The notes under the pieces were generated by a model. That model saw only the letters and a list, made by a program, of their open reading frames with translations. It did not search any database and was not told where the DNA came from. From Acidimicrobiaceae bacterium (GTDB taxonomy: Bacteria > Actinomycetota > Acidimicrobiia > Acidimicrobiales > MedAcidi-G1), in contig PAXM01000019.1 of the NCBI GenBank assembly GCA_002714485.1, positions 1-35,048 on the forward strand: a DNA stretch of 35,048 nt, given 5' to 3'. The position numbers and the translations under genes are program-made. Shown here in pieces: positions 24,066-31,735 of this stretch. Each line of letters opens with the position of its first letter. Position 1 is the stretch's first letter.

Positions 24066-25034
24066 TCAGTCAATTCCGCCCAGGTGGCTGTGGGTGTCGG
24101 CTGCCGCCTCGTCGGGCCAGTTGGTGCGCCAGACCTCTGACTGCACATAGCCCATGGGAATCGATCGGGTCTCAAAGCCATCTACTGGCTCGATCATCGG
24201 CTCGGCCACAACCCGGTGGTTGGGCACCGCGAAGAATGGGGCGCTGTACCGCTCGACCCCGTTGGAGATGACCACCCGGTGGGGTGTAGAGACGAGTCGA
24301 CCCCCCGACCAAACCTCCAAGACGTCACCTACGTTCACCAAAAGTGCCCCCTCGGGACAGCTGGCTTCAACCCATCGACCGTTGCGCTTCCGTACCTCGA
24401 GGCCGCCCACTGGATCGGGGTCAAGCACGGTGACCACGGTGATGTCCTTGTGAGGGTGGAACCCCGGCGCCGGGTCGTCGGCTCGCCTGGCCGGGTAGTG
24501 GAGCAGGGTCGTGTTGGTCAGTGGTGCCGCCATGGCTTCGGTTAGAACGGATCGGTCCAACTCCATCTCGTCGGCCAGCACGTCCAGGAGTCGGTCGACA
24601 AGGCCTTCCATGGACGCCCACCAGGACTCCACGATCTGTGGCATTTCCACCGGGCACTCAGGCCACCGGTTCGGTCCGTACAGGTCGCACTCATTCCTGA
24701 CCGGATGTTCCGGCGGGCATTCCCAGTGAAGCTTGTAGCCCTCGAAAGCATCGGCTTTAGCCGCACCTTCCAATGCACCTGAGTCTCGGTTCGGGGTGAA
24801 AAAGTGCAGCGGGATGAAGCCCCGGTAGTTCTCCCGGGTGATGGCCTGCCGGGCCTTGGAGGCCTTGTCCAGCGCGAACAGGTCGACTAGTAGTTGCCTC
24901 ATTGCCGACAGGTCGGCTTCTGGCACCCCGTGCTCACGTAACGCCACAAACCCGACGGTCGAGAGTGCGGCGATCACGCCGGGTCCGTCGACCAAGTCGA
25001 CCACCGGGACGTCAGGGGCCGAAGCTCCCTCCAT
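24066..25034 (-). CDS. Isopenicillin N synthase-like 2-oxoglutarate/Fe(II) oxygenase
   Basis: This 322-residue member of the 2OG-Fe(II) oxygenase superfamily, isopenicillin-N-synthase-like branch, carries the iron ligands His195, Asp197 (H-P-H-K-D) and His252 (T-P-H-R-V). The R-x-S cosubstrate pair is Arg262 and Ser264 (R-Y-S-A-P-F-F). The N-terminal D-V-P-V-V-D-L and G-F-V-A-L-R-E-H-G-V segments are the usual start of the family. It would hydroxylate, desaturate or cyclise an unknown small molecule. Its ATG overlaps the M24 gene stop by one base (TAATG), so it is the last gene of the tightly packed run. A longer upstream frame lies inside the M24 gene and is not used. Confidence 0.92.
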   Translation of the reverse strand: MEGASAPDVPVVDLVDGPGVIAALSTVGFVALREHGVPEADLSAMRQLLVDLFALDKASKARQAITRENYRGFIPLHFFTPNRDSGALEGAAKADAFEGYKLHWECPPEHPVRNECDLYGPNRWPECPVEMPQIVESWWASMEGLVDRLLDVLADEMELDRSVLTEAMAAPLTNTTLLHYPARRADDPAPGFHPHKDITVVTVLDPDPVGGLEVRKRNGRWVEASCPEGALLVNVGDVLEVWSGGRLVSTPHRVVISNGVERYSAPFFAVPNHRVVAEPMIEPVDGFETRSIPMGYVQSEVWRTNWPDEAAADTHSHLGGID

Positions 25035-26215
25035 TAGATGATCGGCAACTCGGGCGGGGCCCGGCGGGACAGCATTTCGGGCCCGTCGGCCCGTAGGACC
25101 AGGTTCTCTTCGTGGACCATCATTCGACCGGGTGCCCACGTGAGACCTGGCTCGAGAGTTAGGACCATCCCCTCCTCCAGGACAGTGGCGTCGTCTGCGG
25201 TATTGGAAGGCCACTCGGTGACCTGCATACCCAGTCCGTGGCCGAGTCGTCCTACCGAGTTCCCGAGCGACCCCCCGGCGTCGAGCACTGCGGCCATGGC
25301 TCGCCACAGATCGCTGGTGGTGGCTCCCGGCTTAGCTGCGGCGAAACCGGCCTCGGTCGCCTCCCACACCGTCCGGTAGGCCCGTTTGGCATCGGCATCG
25401 GCCCGTCCGAAGGCCACATAGCGGTCGAAGTCGCTGGAGTAGCCGTCAAAGACCGATCCGGTGTCGAACATGAGCAGGTCGCCCGGCTCGATCACCCGGT
25501 CCGAGGGCTGCTTGATGATGTCGTCGAAACCCGGGCCGGTGGCCCCCACGAGGTACGGCACGTCATCGGCACCGCGCTCGAGGAGGTCGATGCGGAACGC
25601 CCGAAAGGCCTCTCTCTCGGTCATGCCTACTGACAACAGGTCGCCGATTTCTTCGAAGGCCCCCGAGACCACGTCGCAGATGTGAGCCACTTTTGCGATC
25701 TCACGGTCGGACTTGACCATCCGCAGGCCGCGGACCACATCGGTTGCGTCCACGAAGCTCGCCGGGGCGATCCGTTCCCGTAGGACATCGAGGTCGGTGA
25801 GGGGCATGCGTACGTGGGTTTCGTGGCCCATAGGCAGGCCGATCCTCACCGGTGTCCTGCCACCACCCCCGGTCAGTTCGGTCAGCGTGTCGACCAGGAG
25901 GATGAGACCGTCGTCGGTCGGCCGTGGTGCGGGCCAGGTCCGAATGTCGTTTACCCACGTGGTACCCATGGCTGAGGCGCCGATGCCCGGGATCACGGCC
26001 ACCGGTCGCCCCGCGGCGGGCAGGATCACGAACCATGGACGGGTAGGGCTCTGCCAGAACGGGGTGTGGAACCCCGTCAGGTACCGGACTTCTGGTTCGG
26101 TGCAGACCAGTAGGGCGTCGAGGTCGCGCTCAGCCATCATTGCCTGTGCCCGGGCGGCCCGGGCCACGAACTCCGCATCGGGGAATCCCCGTTCGGGAAG
26201 GGCTTTCTCCGTCAT
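25034..26215 (-). CDS. M24-family metallohydrolase (aminopeptidase P / creatinase / ectoine hydrolase fold)
   Basis: This 393-residue M24 protein has an N-terminal creatinase-type domain (about 1-165, with V-R-Y-L-T-G-F) and the C-terminal pita-bread catalytic domain. All five metal ligands are present: Asp251 (F-D-T-G-S), Asp262, His326 (G-H-G-L-G), Glu355 (T-L-E-P-G) and Glu369 (H-E-E-N-L). Family activities include X-Pro dipeptide cleavage, creatine hydrolysis and opening of ectoine by DoeA/EutD. The partners here, a maleate-isomerase-like protein and PhyH-type oxygenases, make a small-molecule amidohydrolase more likely than a peptidase, by inference. Its ATG overlaps the upstream stop as ATGA; a further 55 codons upstream are ignored. 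Confidence 0.9.
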   Translation of the reverse strand: MTEKALPERGFPDAEFVARAARAQAMMAERDLDALLVCTEPEVRYLTGFHTPFWQSPTRPWFVILPAAGRPVAVIPGIGASAMGTTWVNDIRTWPAPRPTDDGLILLVDTLTELTGGGGRTPVRIGLPMGHETHVRMPLTDLDVLRERIAPASFVDATDVVRGLRMVKSDREIAKVAHICDVVSGAFEEIGDLLSVGMTEREAFRAFRIDLLERGADDVPYLVGATGPGFDDIIKQPSDRVIEPGDLLMFDTGSVFDGYSSDFDRYVAFGRADADAKRAYRTVWEATEAGFAAAKPGATTSDLWRAMAAVLDAGGSLGNSVGRLGHGLGMQVTEWPSNTADDATVLEEGMVLTLEPGLTWAPGRMMVHEENLVLRADGPEMLSRRAPPELPII

Positions 26216-27000
26216 CTTTCGAGCCCTAGGGAAAACAGTCTCCCCAGACCCGTTAACTGGTCGTTGATCCCCGCTAGGCGAAGGAGATGCCACCCAAAGG
26301 CCAGGTTGCTGGATACCACCGCTACCCCGAGTTCGGATTCCAAGTCGGCGGCTACTCCGCAGGCCCGAAGGCTGGTGCACGACACGAACACTGCGTCCAA
26401 TGCTTCTGCATCCGGATCGCCGGCGGAGTTACACACCATTTCTCGCACGGCGTCGGCCACCGCAGCTTCGGTTATACGAGCCACGGTGGCGTCGCTCTCC
26501 TCGAGGAAGGAGCCAGCGGCGGCCACGTCAAGCCCGCGGTCCTCTAGCAGACTCACAATGCCAGTTGTCACCTGTGCGTTGTAGGGCGTTATGACGGCAA
26601 TCCGACTCGCCCCCAGTGCCTCCATGGCGGCCAGAACGGCACTGATGGGGTTGGTGTTGGCTACTTCGGGATGGGCCCGATCCAGTGCGGCCGATACCCG
26701 CTCCTCCCCGATCAGGGTGGCCGCCGAGGTACAGCCGTAGCCGATGACATCAAAACCCATGATTTCCGGAAGCAGGCCGGCCGCCTCGGGAATCCGGGTC
26801 TCCATGGCCAGGAGGGACTCGGCGGTCACCCGGTCCCCCATGGGGATCCTGGTGGCGAAAGCGGCCACCCCCTCGGGCCATAGCGTGGCCAACTCCGCCT
26901 CTACGGTCTGATCGTTCTCCAGCACAACCAGGCCGATCCGGGCTCGACTGCCGAAACCGGCATCGGTTTCGAATGGGAGCTCTTTCAGTTCGACGGTCAT
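26212..27000 (-). CDS. Asp/Glu racemase superfamily protein, maleate isomerase / EutA-like
   Basis: This 262-residue protein of the Asp/Glu racemase superfamily, maleate isomerase and arylmalonate decarboxylase branch, carries two catalytic cysteines in the expected contexts: Cys90 (G-Y-G-C-T-S-A) and Cys208 (V-S-C-T-S-L). N-T-N-P-I-S-A-V (115-122) and I-A-V-I-T-P-Y (134-140) complete the pattern. Known reactions include maleate to fumarate isomerisation and malonate decarboxylation. EutA of ectoine utilisation clusters belongs here, but its role there is poorly defined. Both ends overlap neighbours by four bases, which indicates tight coupling to the PhyH and M24 genes. The substrate is unknown. 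Confidence 0.88.
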   Translation of the reverse strand: MTVELKELPFETDAGFGSRARIGLVVLENDQTVEAELATLWPEGVAAFATRIPMGDRVTAESLLAMETRIPEAAGLLPEIMGFDVIGYGCTSAATLIGEERVSAALDRAHPEVANTNPISAVLAAMEALGASRIAVITPYNAQVTTGIVSLLEDRGLDVAAAGSFLEESDATVARITEAAVADAVREMVCNSAGDPDAEALDAVFVSCTSLRACGVAADLESELGVAVVSSNLAFGWHLLRLAGINDQLTGLGRLFSLGLER

Positions 27001-27878
27001 TCTGGGGTCACCTGGGCCTGCTGGTCGAAGAACGATGCGGTTGAAGGCATCTCCCCGAGAGACATCTCGTAGGGCGCGGCACGAATCCGGCCTGTTGGTG
27101 CACCGCGCACCACCTCCCCTTCGTTGACGCTGGGTATGTGGTTGGGGTGCAGGATCCGACTGTCTTCGGATCGGTAACTAAATATGGCCAACGTCCGAGG
27201 CGCCTCGGTCAGATTGGGCGCCGAGCCATGGACGAGGCGGGTGTGCATCAGGCACGCCGAACCCGCCGTTCCATAGCAGGCAACCGGCTTACCGAGGTGG
27301 GCAAGGTCCTCGTCAATGACTGTCCCGGTAAATACCCCGTTCTGCCAGTGCTCGAATACTGGTCCTCGGTGGGTGCCAGGGATGACTTCGAGGGGCCCGT
27401 TTTCTGGGGTCACGTCGTCCACGAATAGCAGGACGGCCAACATGTCGTCGTTGCTGTGGGCCTCGTAGGCGAAGTCCTGGTGGAACTTGACCACCGTATT
27501 GCTACCCGGTTGCTTGCAATTGGTCTTTACGTTGTTGACCGCGAGGTTGGGGCCAACCAGCTGGGCCGCCGCGTCCACCAACGGACTGTTTCGCATGATC
27601 CGTAGGTGGACGTCGCACACCTCCTGTGGAGACGCCACGCGCCGTAGCGCCGGCTGTTCCGCGCTGTGGCCGGGTTGCACGTCGAACCGTGCCCGCCCGT
27701 CCATCGTCGTGCCGAACGGGCCAGCATGGTTCCGGCTCTCCTCCACCCAACAGGCGATCGAGGCTTGGAGGTCGACCAAGTCCATGGCTGACACGGCGTC
27801 GTCCATCATCACGTAACCCTCGGACCAAAAGGCTGCGACCTGCTCGTCGGTAAGAGGCAGCCAGGCCGAAGTGCTCAT
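26997..27878 (-). CDS. PhyH-type 2-oxoglutarate/Fe(II) oxygenase 1
   Basis: This 293-residue phytanoyl-CoA dioxygenase family protein has the iron triad His133 and Asp135 (F-H-Q-D-F) with distal His217 (L-V-H-G-S). Arg228 (A-P-R-T-L) is the likely 2-oxoglutarate anchor. E-N-G-P-L-E-V-I-P-G-T-H-R between them is a hallmark of the family. It would hydroxylate a small substrate with O2 and 2-oxoglutarate; relatives act on acyl-CoAs, ectoine and quorum-signal molecules. The ATG at 27878 lies 14 bases after the upstream PhyH-like gene, with AGGA nearby. The stop overlaps the racemase-like start. Confidence 0.93.
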   Translation of the reverse strand: MSTSAWLPLTDEQVAAFWSEGYVMMDDAVSAMDLVDLQASIACWVEESRNHAGPFGTTMDGRARFDVQPGHSAEQPALRRVASPQEVCDVHLRIMRNSPLVDAAAQLVGPNLAVNNVKTNCKQPGSNTVVKFHQDFAYEAHSNDDMLAVLLFVDDVTPENGPLEVIPGTHRGPVFEHWQNGVFTGTVIDEDLAHLGKPVACYGTAGSACLMHTRLVHGSAPNLTEAPRTLAIFSYRSEDSRILHPNHIPSVNEGEVVRGAPTGRIRAAPYEMSLGEMPSTASFFDQQAQVTPE

Positions 27879-27891
27879 AACGGGGATCCTG

Positions 27892-28890
27892 TCATTCAAC
27901 GTCGCGTTCGTAGTGTTCCGTGGGCGGCGGGTCTGTGCGGAGATCCCGAATAGCCTGTTGTACGTCGATGATTGCCTCTTCCAGTCGATCGGCCGCCCAC
28001 TCGTTGTCGATGCCGAAAGGTAGGTCGTCAACGATTTTCTGCAGTCTGCCGACCCCCCGCCAGGCGGCATGCCGGGCCCACTCGGTGGCCAGCACCGCGG
28101 GATCATCCACTCCGACCAGATCGAGTGAGCGGGACTGATCGTCACCATTGCGGTCCAGACACACGTAGCCATTGACCATTGTGATGCGCTCGGCTGTCGA
28201 GTCCAAAGGCCCACCACGATGAACAACCATGTTGCCGTGCAGCGCGATAGCCCATCCGGGGCCTGGAAAGTCGGGAACCAGGACCTGATCGGTCGGAGGA
28301 CGCTTTCCGGCCGCGGCAAGTGCCGCGGCGTCGTCCTTCGTGCCCAGAAAGATCTCGAAGCGACCACCCGGGAGGGCCGTCGGGTCGCTGACCATCATCA
28401 CGTAGTCCAGAGCCAGGGTGTCGTGATGCCATTTGTCGACAGCATCTCCCACGCTGCTGGGTTCATAGTTGAGGTGCCCGAGGTGAACCGGCATGGTGTG
28501 GGGTGCCACGGCCGTGCCGTACACCTCCACCATCATGTCGGTGACCTCTGGTGAGAGGCATAAGTCCCGAAGCCACCGAGACCGGTAGCAGCCGCCACGG
28601 ACCGTGTTCTCGACGCGATCTCGGGCGTTGGTCTGGAACACTCGTAGTCGGCGGGCGGTGTCCACTAGGACCGCTGCCCCTTCATCGGACAAGATGCGGA
28701 GCGGGGTCGAGAAAGCCACCGGTGTGGCCGTCACGGCGATCTCCTCGCGCTGGTAGCCGAGCTCGGTCAACATGGTGACCCCGGTGGGTGGTCGGAGATC
28801 CAAGTGAAGCGTCGGATCGAAGGCTGGCTCGTCGTCTAGCCAGTCGTACCCGTCGGGTCGGATCTCGGGAAATGGCACCGCTACTGACAT
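27892..28890 (-). CDS. PhyH-like 2-oxoglutarate/Fe(II) oxygenase 2
   Basis: This 332-residue protein has a more distant oxygenase pattern: W-H-H-D with His155 and Asp157 as H-x-D ligands, distal His224 in M-V-V-H-R-G-G, and Arg235 in A-E-R-I-T-M-V-N. The P-G-G-R-F-E-I-F-L-G-T segment between them corresponds to the E-N-G-P-x-x-V-x-P-G-T-H region of PhyH. The N-terminal 60 residues are unlike its neighbour. The overall fit supports a 2OG-Fe(II) oxygenase, but I cannot place the subfamily. GAGGAG lies eight bases before the ATG. It starts the five-gene packed run, 78 bases after the flavoprotein gene. Confidence 0.78.
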   Translation of the reverse strand: MSVAVPFPEIRPDGYDWLDDEPAFDPTLHLDLRPPTGVTMLTELGYQREEIAVTATPVAFSTPLRILSDEGAAVLVDTARRLRVFQTNARDRVENTVRGGCYRSRWLRDLCLSPEVTDMMVEVYGTAVAPHTMPVHLGHLNYEPSSVGDAVDKWHHDTLALDYVMMVSDPTALPGGRFEIFLGTKDDAAALAAAGKRPPTDQVLVPDFPGPGWAIALHGNMVVHRGGPLDSTAERITMVNGYVCLDRNGDDQSRSLDLVGVDDPAVLATEWARHAAWRGVGRLQKIVDDLPFGIDNEWAADRLEEAIIDVQQAIRDLRTDPPPTEHYERDVE

Positions 28891-28968
28891 CTTTTGGACT
28901 CCTCAATGCTTTCGACGGTCACCGGCCATTCACCTCTCCAAGCCGCAACTTGGAATCATGGGCCACGC

Positions 28969-31026
28969 TTAGAGGTGCTGCAAGAGCCGCCGGGCGTCAA
29001 GTAGGGCTGAGGCCACGTCACGACTGGCCACACAGTCGCCGACTCGATACAGCAGGTAGCCACCGTCGGTCGCGGTGAACGCCGGTTGGGCCCGACCTCC
29101 GATGAGCGCCTCCAGGTCCACGACACCGTTGTTGACGGAACCCTCTCGTAACGCCACGTAGAGTTCTGCGTCCGGAGCCACGCCGTGCTCGACAATCACG
29201 GAATCCACCATCCGGTTCATCTGCACCCGGGTGTACTCGTTGCGCATCACTGTCTGAAGAGACCCACCGTCAGTGAGCTCGACTGCGACCAGACGGTGAT
29301 CTGGCGTGATTGCCACGCCGCCCTCGTAGAGCATCCGTAGGTACGCAGGCCCCAATGGTGTAGCTAGGTCTAGGCCGACATGCCGATCAGGTGTCACCAC
29401 TTCGATATCCGACACACCGAGGACCTTGGCCTTTTCCACCAAGAACTCAACGACAGCTAGACCCCGTTCGGCACCATGGTCGTCGTAAACCAGCACCCGG
29501 CCCCCGGGTCGGGCCGAGCCACCCAACACGTCCCATGCTGTGTACACCAGGTCTGCACCCGCCTCCAGATAAGAGACCTCAGGCGATCCACCCGTGGCCA
29601 CAATTACAACGTCGGGCACTTCGGCCAAAACGTCACTTGCATCGACCGGTGTGGACAGCCGAACGTCGACGCCGATCAGCGCCACCTCGTTGACCAGCCA
29701 GTCCAAGAGACCGGCCACCTCGCGCTGACGCTCACCCGCCCGTGCCATAAGTACCAGCTGTCCTCCAAGTCGGTCTTGCGCCTCGAACAGAACCACCGTG
29801 TGGCCCCGCTCGGCAGCCGTTCGTGCTGCCTCTAGGCCACCAGGACCACCACCTACTACGACGACCCGGCGAGCCTGGCCATCAGATCGCACCACCACCT
29901 GCGGCACCGTCCCCTCACGGCCGGTAGCGGGATTCTGGATGCACACCGAATCCAATCCGAGATGTAGTCGATTAATGCACAGCGACGCCCCCACGCAGGC
30001 GCGTATTCGCTGCGGCTCACCCCGCTCCAGCTTGGCCACCAGATGGGGGTCAGCGAAGTGCGCTCGAGTCATTCCCACCAGGTCGACGGCACCGGACTCC
30101 ACGGCGTGTCTGGCCGTGGCCGGGTCGATGATCCGGGTGGCGTGCAGGAGCGGCAGGTCGGTTGCCGAGCGCACAGCAGCAGCGACTGGCAAGTACGGCG
30201 CCAAGGGTGTGCCAGCCGGCGGAATGGCCCGCGACAGGCCTTGGTCGGTAGCAAGTGCCGGTCCAGCCACGTTCAGGAAGTCCAACAGACTTGATCCGGC
30301 CAGGTGCACCGCGATGGCGCAGCAGTCCTCCTCGTCAAGGCCCCCAGCCTGATCCTCGGTGCCCAGCATCCGTATGCCCACTAGGAGCCGCCCGTCGACA
30401 GCCTCCCGGACGGCCTCCAGGACCTCGATCGTTAATCGCAGCCGGTTGTCCAGCGAACCGCCGTATCCGTCGGTCCGGCGGTTTACCAGCGGCGACCAGA
30501 ACTGGTCCAGGAGGTGGCTGGTGGCCAGCAACTCGATCCCATCCAGCCCACTGTCAGCGACCCGTCGGGCAGCGGCAGCGAAGTCAGCCACTACCCGAGC
30601 CAGGTCCGATGGTTCAGCCTCTTTGGGCCAGAACCGGTGCATGGGTTCCCGGATGGGCGATGGGGCGATGGTGGGCAGCCAGTCGCCATCATTGGATACG
30701 TTTCGGCGCCCCATGTGCGTCAGTTGGCACATGATCGCGGTGCCGTGTACGTGGACCCGCTCAGCCATCGCTGCCAGTGGGTCGACGACGGCGTCGGTGG
30801 CGAAATTTAACTGGCCCCAGAGTGAGGCCGAGTCGACCGAGACGTTTGACGATCCACCAATCATGGTCAGTCCGATACCGCCCCGGGCCTTCTCCTCGTG
30901 GTATCGGACATACCGGTCGCTGGGGGTTCCATCGACGTTGTACCCCGGTGAATGGCTGCTGGAGAAGATCCGGTTTCGCAGGCGCAGCCCTGCCAAGTCG
31001 AATGGTTGGAGCAGCGGGTCGTTCAC
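28969..31026 (-). CDS. TMADH/2,4-dienoyl-CoA reductase-type flavoprotein, demethylase-like
   Basis: This 685-residue flavoprotein combines an FMN-binding Old Yellow Enzyme barrel (about 1-340), an iron-sulfur segment (about 342-366) and a Rossmann nucleotide-binding module beginning V-V-V-G-G-G-P-G-G (about 388-397). This is the layout of trimethylamine dehydrogenase, 2,4-dienoyl-CoA reductase and the dimethylglycine/stachydrine demethylases. The cluster motif has Cys344, Cys350 and Cys362, with Ala347 where TMADH and FadH carry the second cysteine. I recall a C-V-G-A-x-x-C pattern in the demethylase branch (DgcA/StcD), which would favour N-demethylation of a betaine-like substrate, but I could not check. 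It starts at GTG with no clear ribosome binding site. Confidence 0.9.
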   Translation of the reverse strand: MNDPLLQPFDLAGLRLRNRIFSSSHSPGYNVDGTPSDRYVRYHEEKARGGIGLTMIGGSSNVSVDSASLWGQLNFATDAVVDPLAAMAERVHVHGTAIMCQLTHMGRRNVSNDGDWLPTIAPSPIREPMHRFWPKEAEPSDLARVVADFAAAARRVADSGLDGIELLATSHLLDQFWSPLVNRRTDGYGGSLDNRLRLTIEVLEAVREAVDGRLLVGIRMLGTEDQAGGLDEEDCCAIAVHLAGSSLLDFLNVAGPALATDQGLSRAIPPAGTPLAPYLPVAAAVRSATDLPLLHATRIIDPATARHAVESGAVDLVGMTRAHFADPHLVAKLERGEPQRIRACVGASLCINRLHLGLDSVCIQNPATGREGTVPQVVVRSDGQARRVVVVGGGPGGLEAARTAAERGHTVVLFEAQDRLGGQLVLMARAGERQREVAGLLDWLVNEVALIGVDVRLSTPVDASDVLAEVPDVVIVATGGSPEVSYLEAGADLVYTAWDVLGGSARPGGRVLVYDDHGAERGLAVVEFLVEKAKVLGVSDIEVVTPDRHVGLDLATPLGPAYLRMLYEGGVAITPDHRLVAVELTDGGSLQTVMRNEYTRVQMNRMVDSVIVEHGVAPDAELYVALREGSVNNGVVDLEALIGGRAQPAFTATDGGYLLYRVGDCVASRDVASALLDARRLLQHL

Positions 31027-31052
31027 GGGCCAGGAGGCCTAGTTGAGTCCAC

Positions 31053-31081
31053 GGTCTAGATCTCGCTAGACCTTGAGCGAG
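31053..31081 (-). promoter_or_regulatory. Two overlapping alternative hairpins between cysC and the flavoprotein gene
   Basis: GGTCTAG (31053-31059) pairs with CTAGACC (31066-31072) around a 6-base loop, a perfect 7-bp stem. CTCGCT (31062-31067) pairs with AGCGAG (31076-31081) around an 8-base loop, a perfect 6-bp stem. The stems share bases 31066-31067 and interlock with each other's loops, so they cannot both form. The element starts 25 bases after the cysC stop and ends 27 bases before the flavoprotein start codon. No U tract follows, so a simple intrinsic terminator is unlikely. Confidence 0.45.
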
Positions 31082-31105
31082 GTACAACCCACAAGGTCAG
31101 GGACA

Positions 31106-31735
31106 TCAGGAGTAGGTCCCATCAGGGAACAAAAGGTCGAGTACGGCGTCCACGCAATCTTGGAGAGGTCGACCAGTGTCGATCCGCAAGTCAGGCGAGA
31201 TGGGCGTTTCGTATGGTGCCGAGATGCCACTGAAGTCGGGAATCTCTCCCGCCCGAGCCCGGGAGTACAAGCCCTTGACGTCCCGCTCCTCGCAGACCTC
31301 TAGCGGCGTGTCCACGAAGACCTCGATGAAAGTTCCGTCCGGGTGCATGGCCCGCACGGCCTCCCGGTCGGCGCGGTAGGGCGAAATGAATGCGCTGAAC
31401 ACCACCAGACCAGCATCCTGGAACAGCCGGCACACCTCACCGATACGGCGCACGTTCTCAGTTCGGTCATCGGGCGAGAATCCAAGGTCGCGGTTAAGGC
31501 CCATGCGGACGTTGTCTCCATCCAAGACGTATGCAGCCACACCGCGGGCCACCAAGGCGTCCTCCACCGCGAATGCCAGCGTGGACTTCCCGGAGCCGGA
31601 AAGTCCGGTAAGCCAGACCGTCCTGCCATCGTGGCCGGTCAGCGCAGTCCGTCGGGCCCGGTTCACGTGCCCCTCCGCTCGGGTGAGGTCCTGGGACACC
31701 GGTCCGTTATTCCTCGAAGAGTCGAATTCAGCCAC
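31106..31735 (-). CDS. cysC: Adenylylsulfate (APS) kinase
   Basis: This 209-residue APS kinase phosphorylates adenylyl sulfate to PAPS. The P-loop G-L-S-G-S-G-K-S is at 44-51, and D-G-D-N-V-R-M-G-L-N-R-D-L-G-F-S at 72-87 forms the nucleotide/APS pocket. The conserved serine is Ser118 in F-I-S-P-Y-R, and K-G-L-Y (Lys154) with R-A-G-E-I is intact. All family hallmarks are present, in contrast to the fused kinase domain of the adjacent CysN. I choose a GTG at 31735, which overlaps the cysN stop by eight bases; a TTG seven codons earlier is possible. It is the last gene of the sulfate-activation operon. Confidence 0.93.
   Translation of the reverse strand: MAEFDSSRNNGPVSQDLTRAEGHVNRARRTALTGHDGRTVWLTGLSGSGKSTLAFAVEDALVARGVAAYVLDGDNVRMGLNRDLGFSPDDRTENVRRIGEVCRLFQDAGLVVFSAFISPYRADREAVRAMHPDGTFIEVFVDTPLEVCEERDVKGLYSRARAGEIPDFSGISAPYETPISPDLRIDTGRPLQDCVDAVLDLLFPDGTYS

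Noticed and set aside
25035..25307. Upstream extension of the isopenicillin-N-synthase-like oxygenase
   Set aside because: It lies inside the M24 gene in another frame; the TAATG overlap at 25034 is a normal coupled start.
26997..27878. Assigning PhyH-type oxygenase 1 as ectoine hydroxylase (EctD)
   Set aside because: The residues around the H-x-D site do not resemble what I remember of EctD, and no ectABC genes are nearby.
27879..28367. 163-codon upstream extension of PhyH-type oxygenase 1
   Set aside because: It overlaps the second oxygenase gene in another frame and has no domain content; the 27878 start fits the family length.
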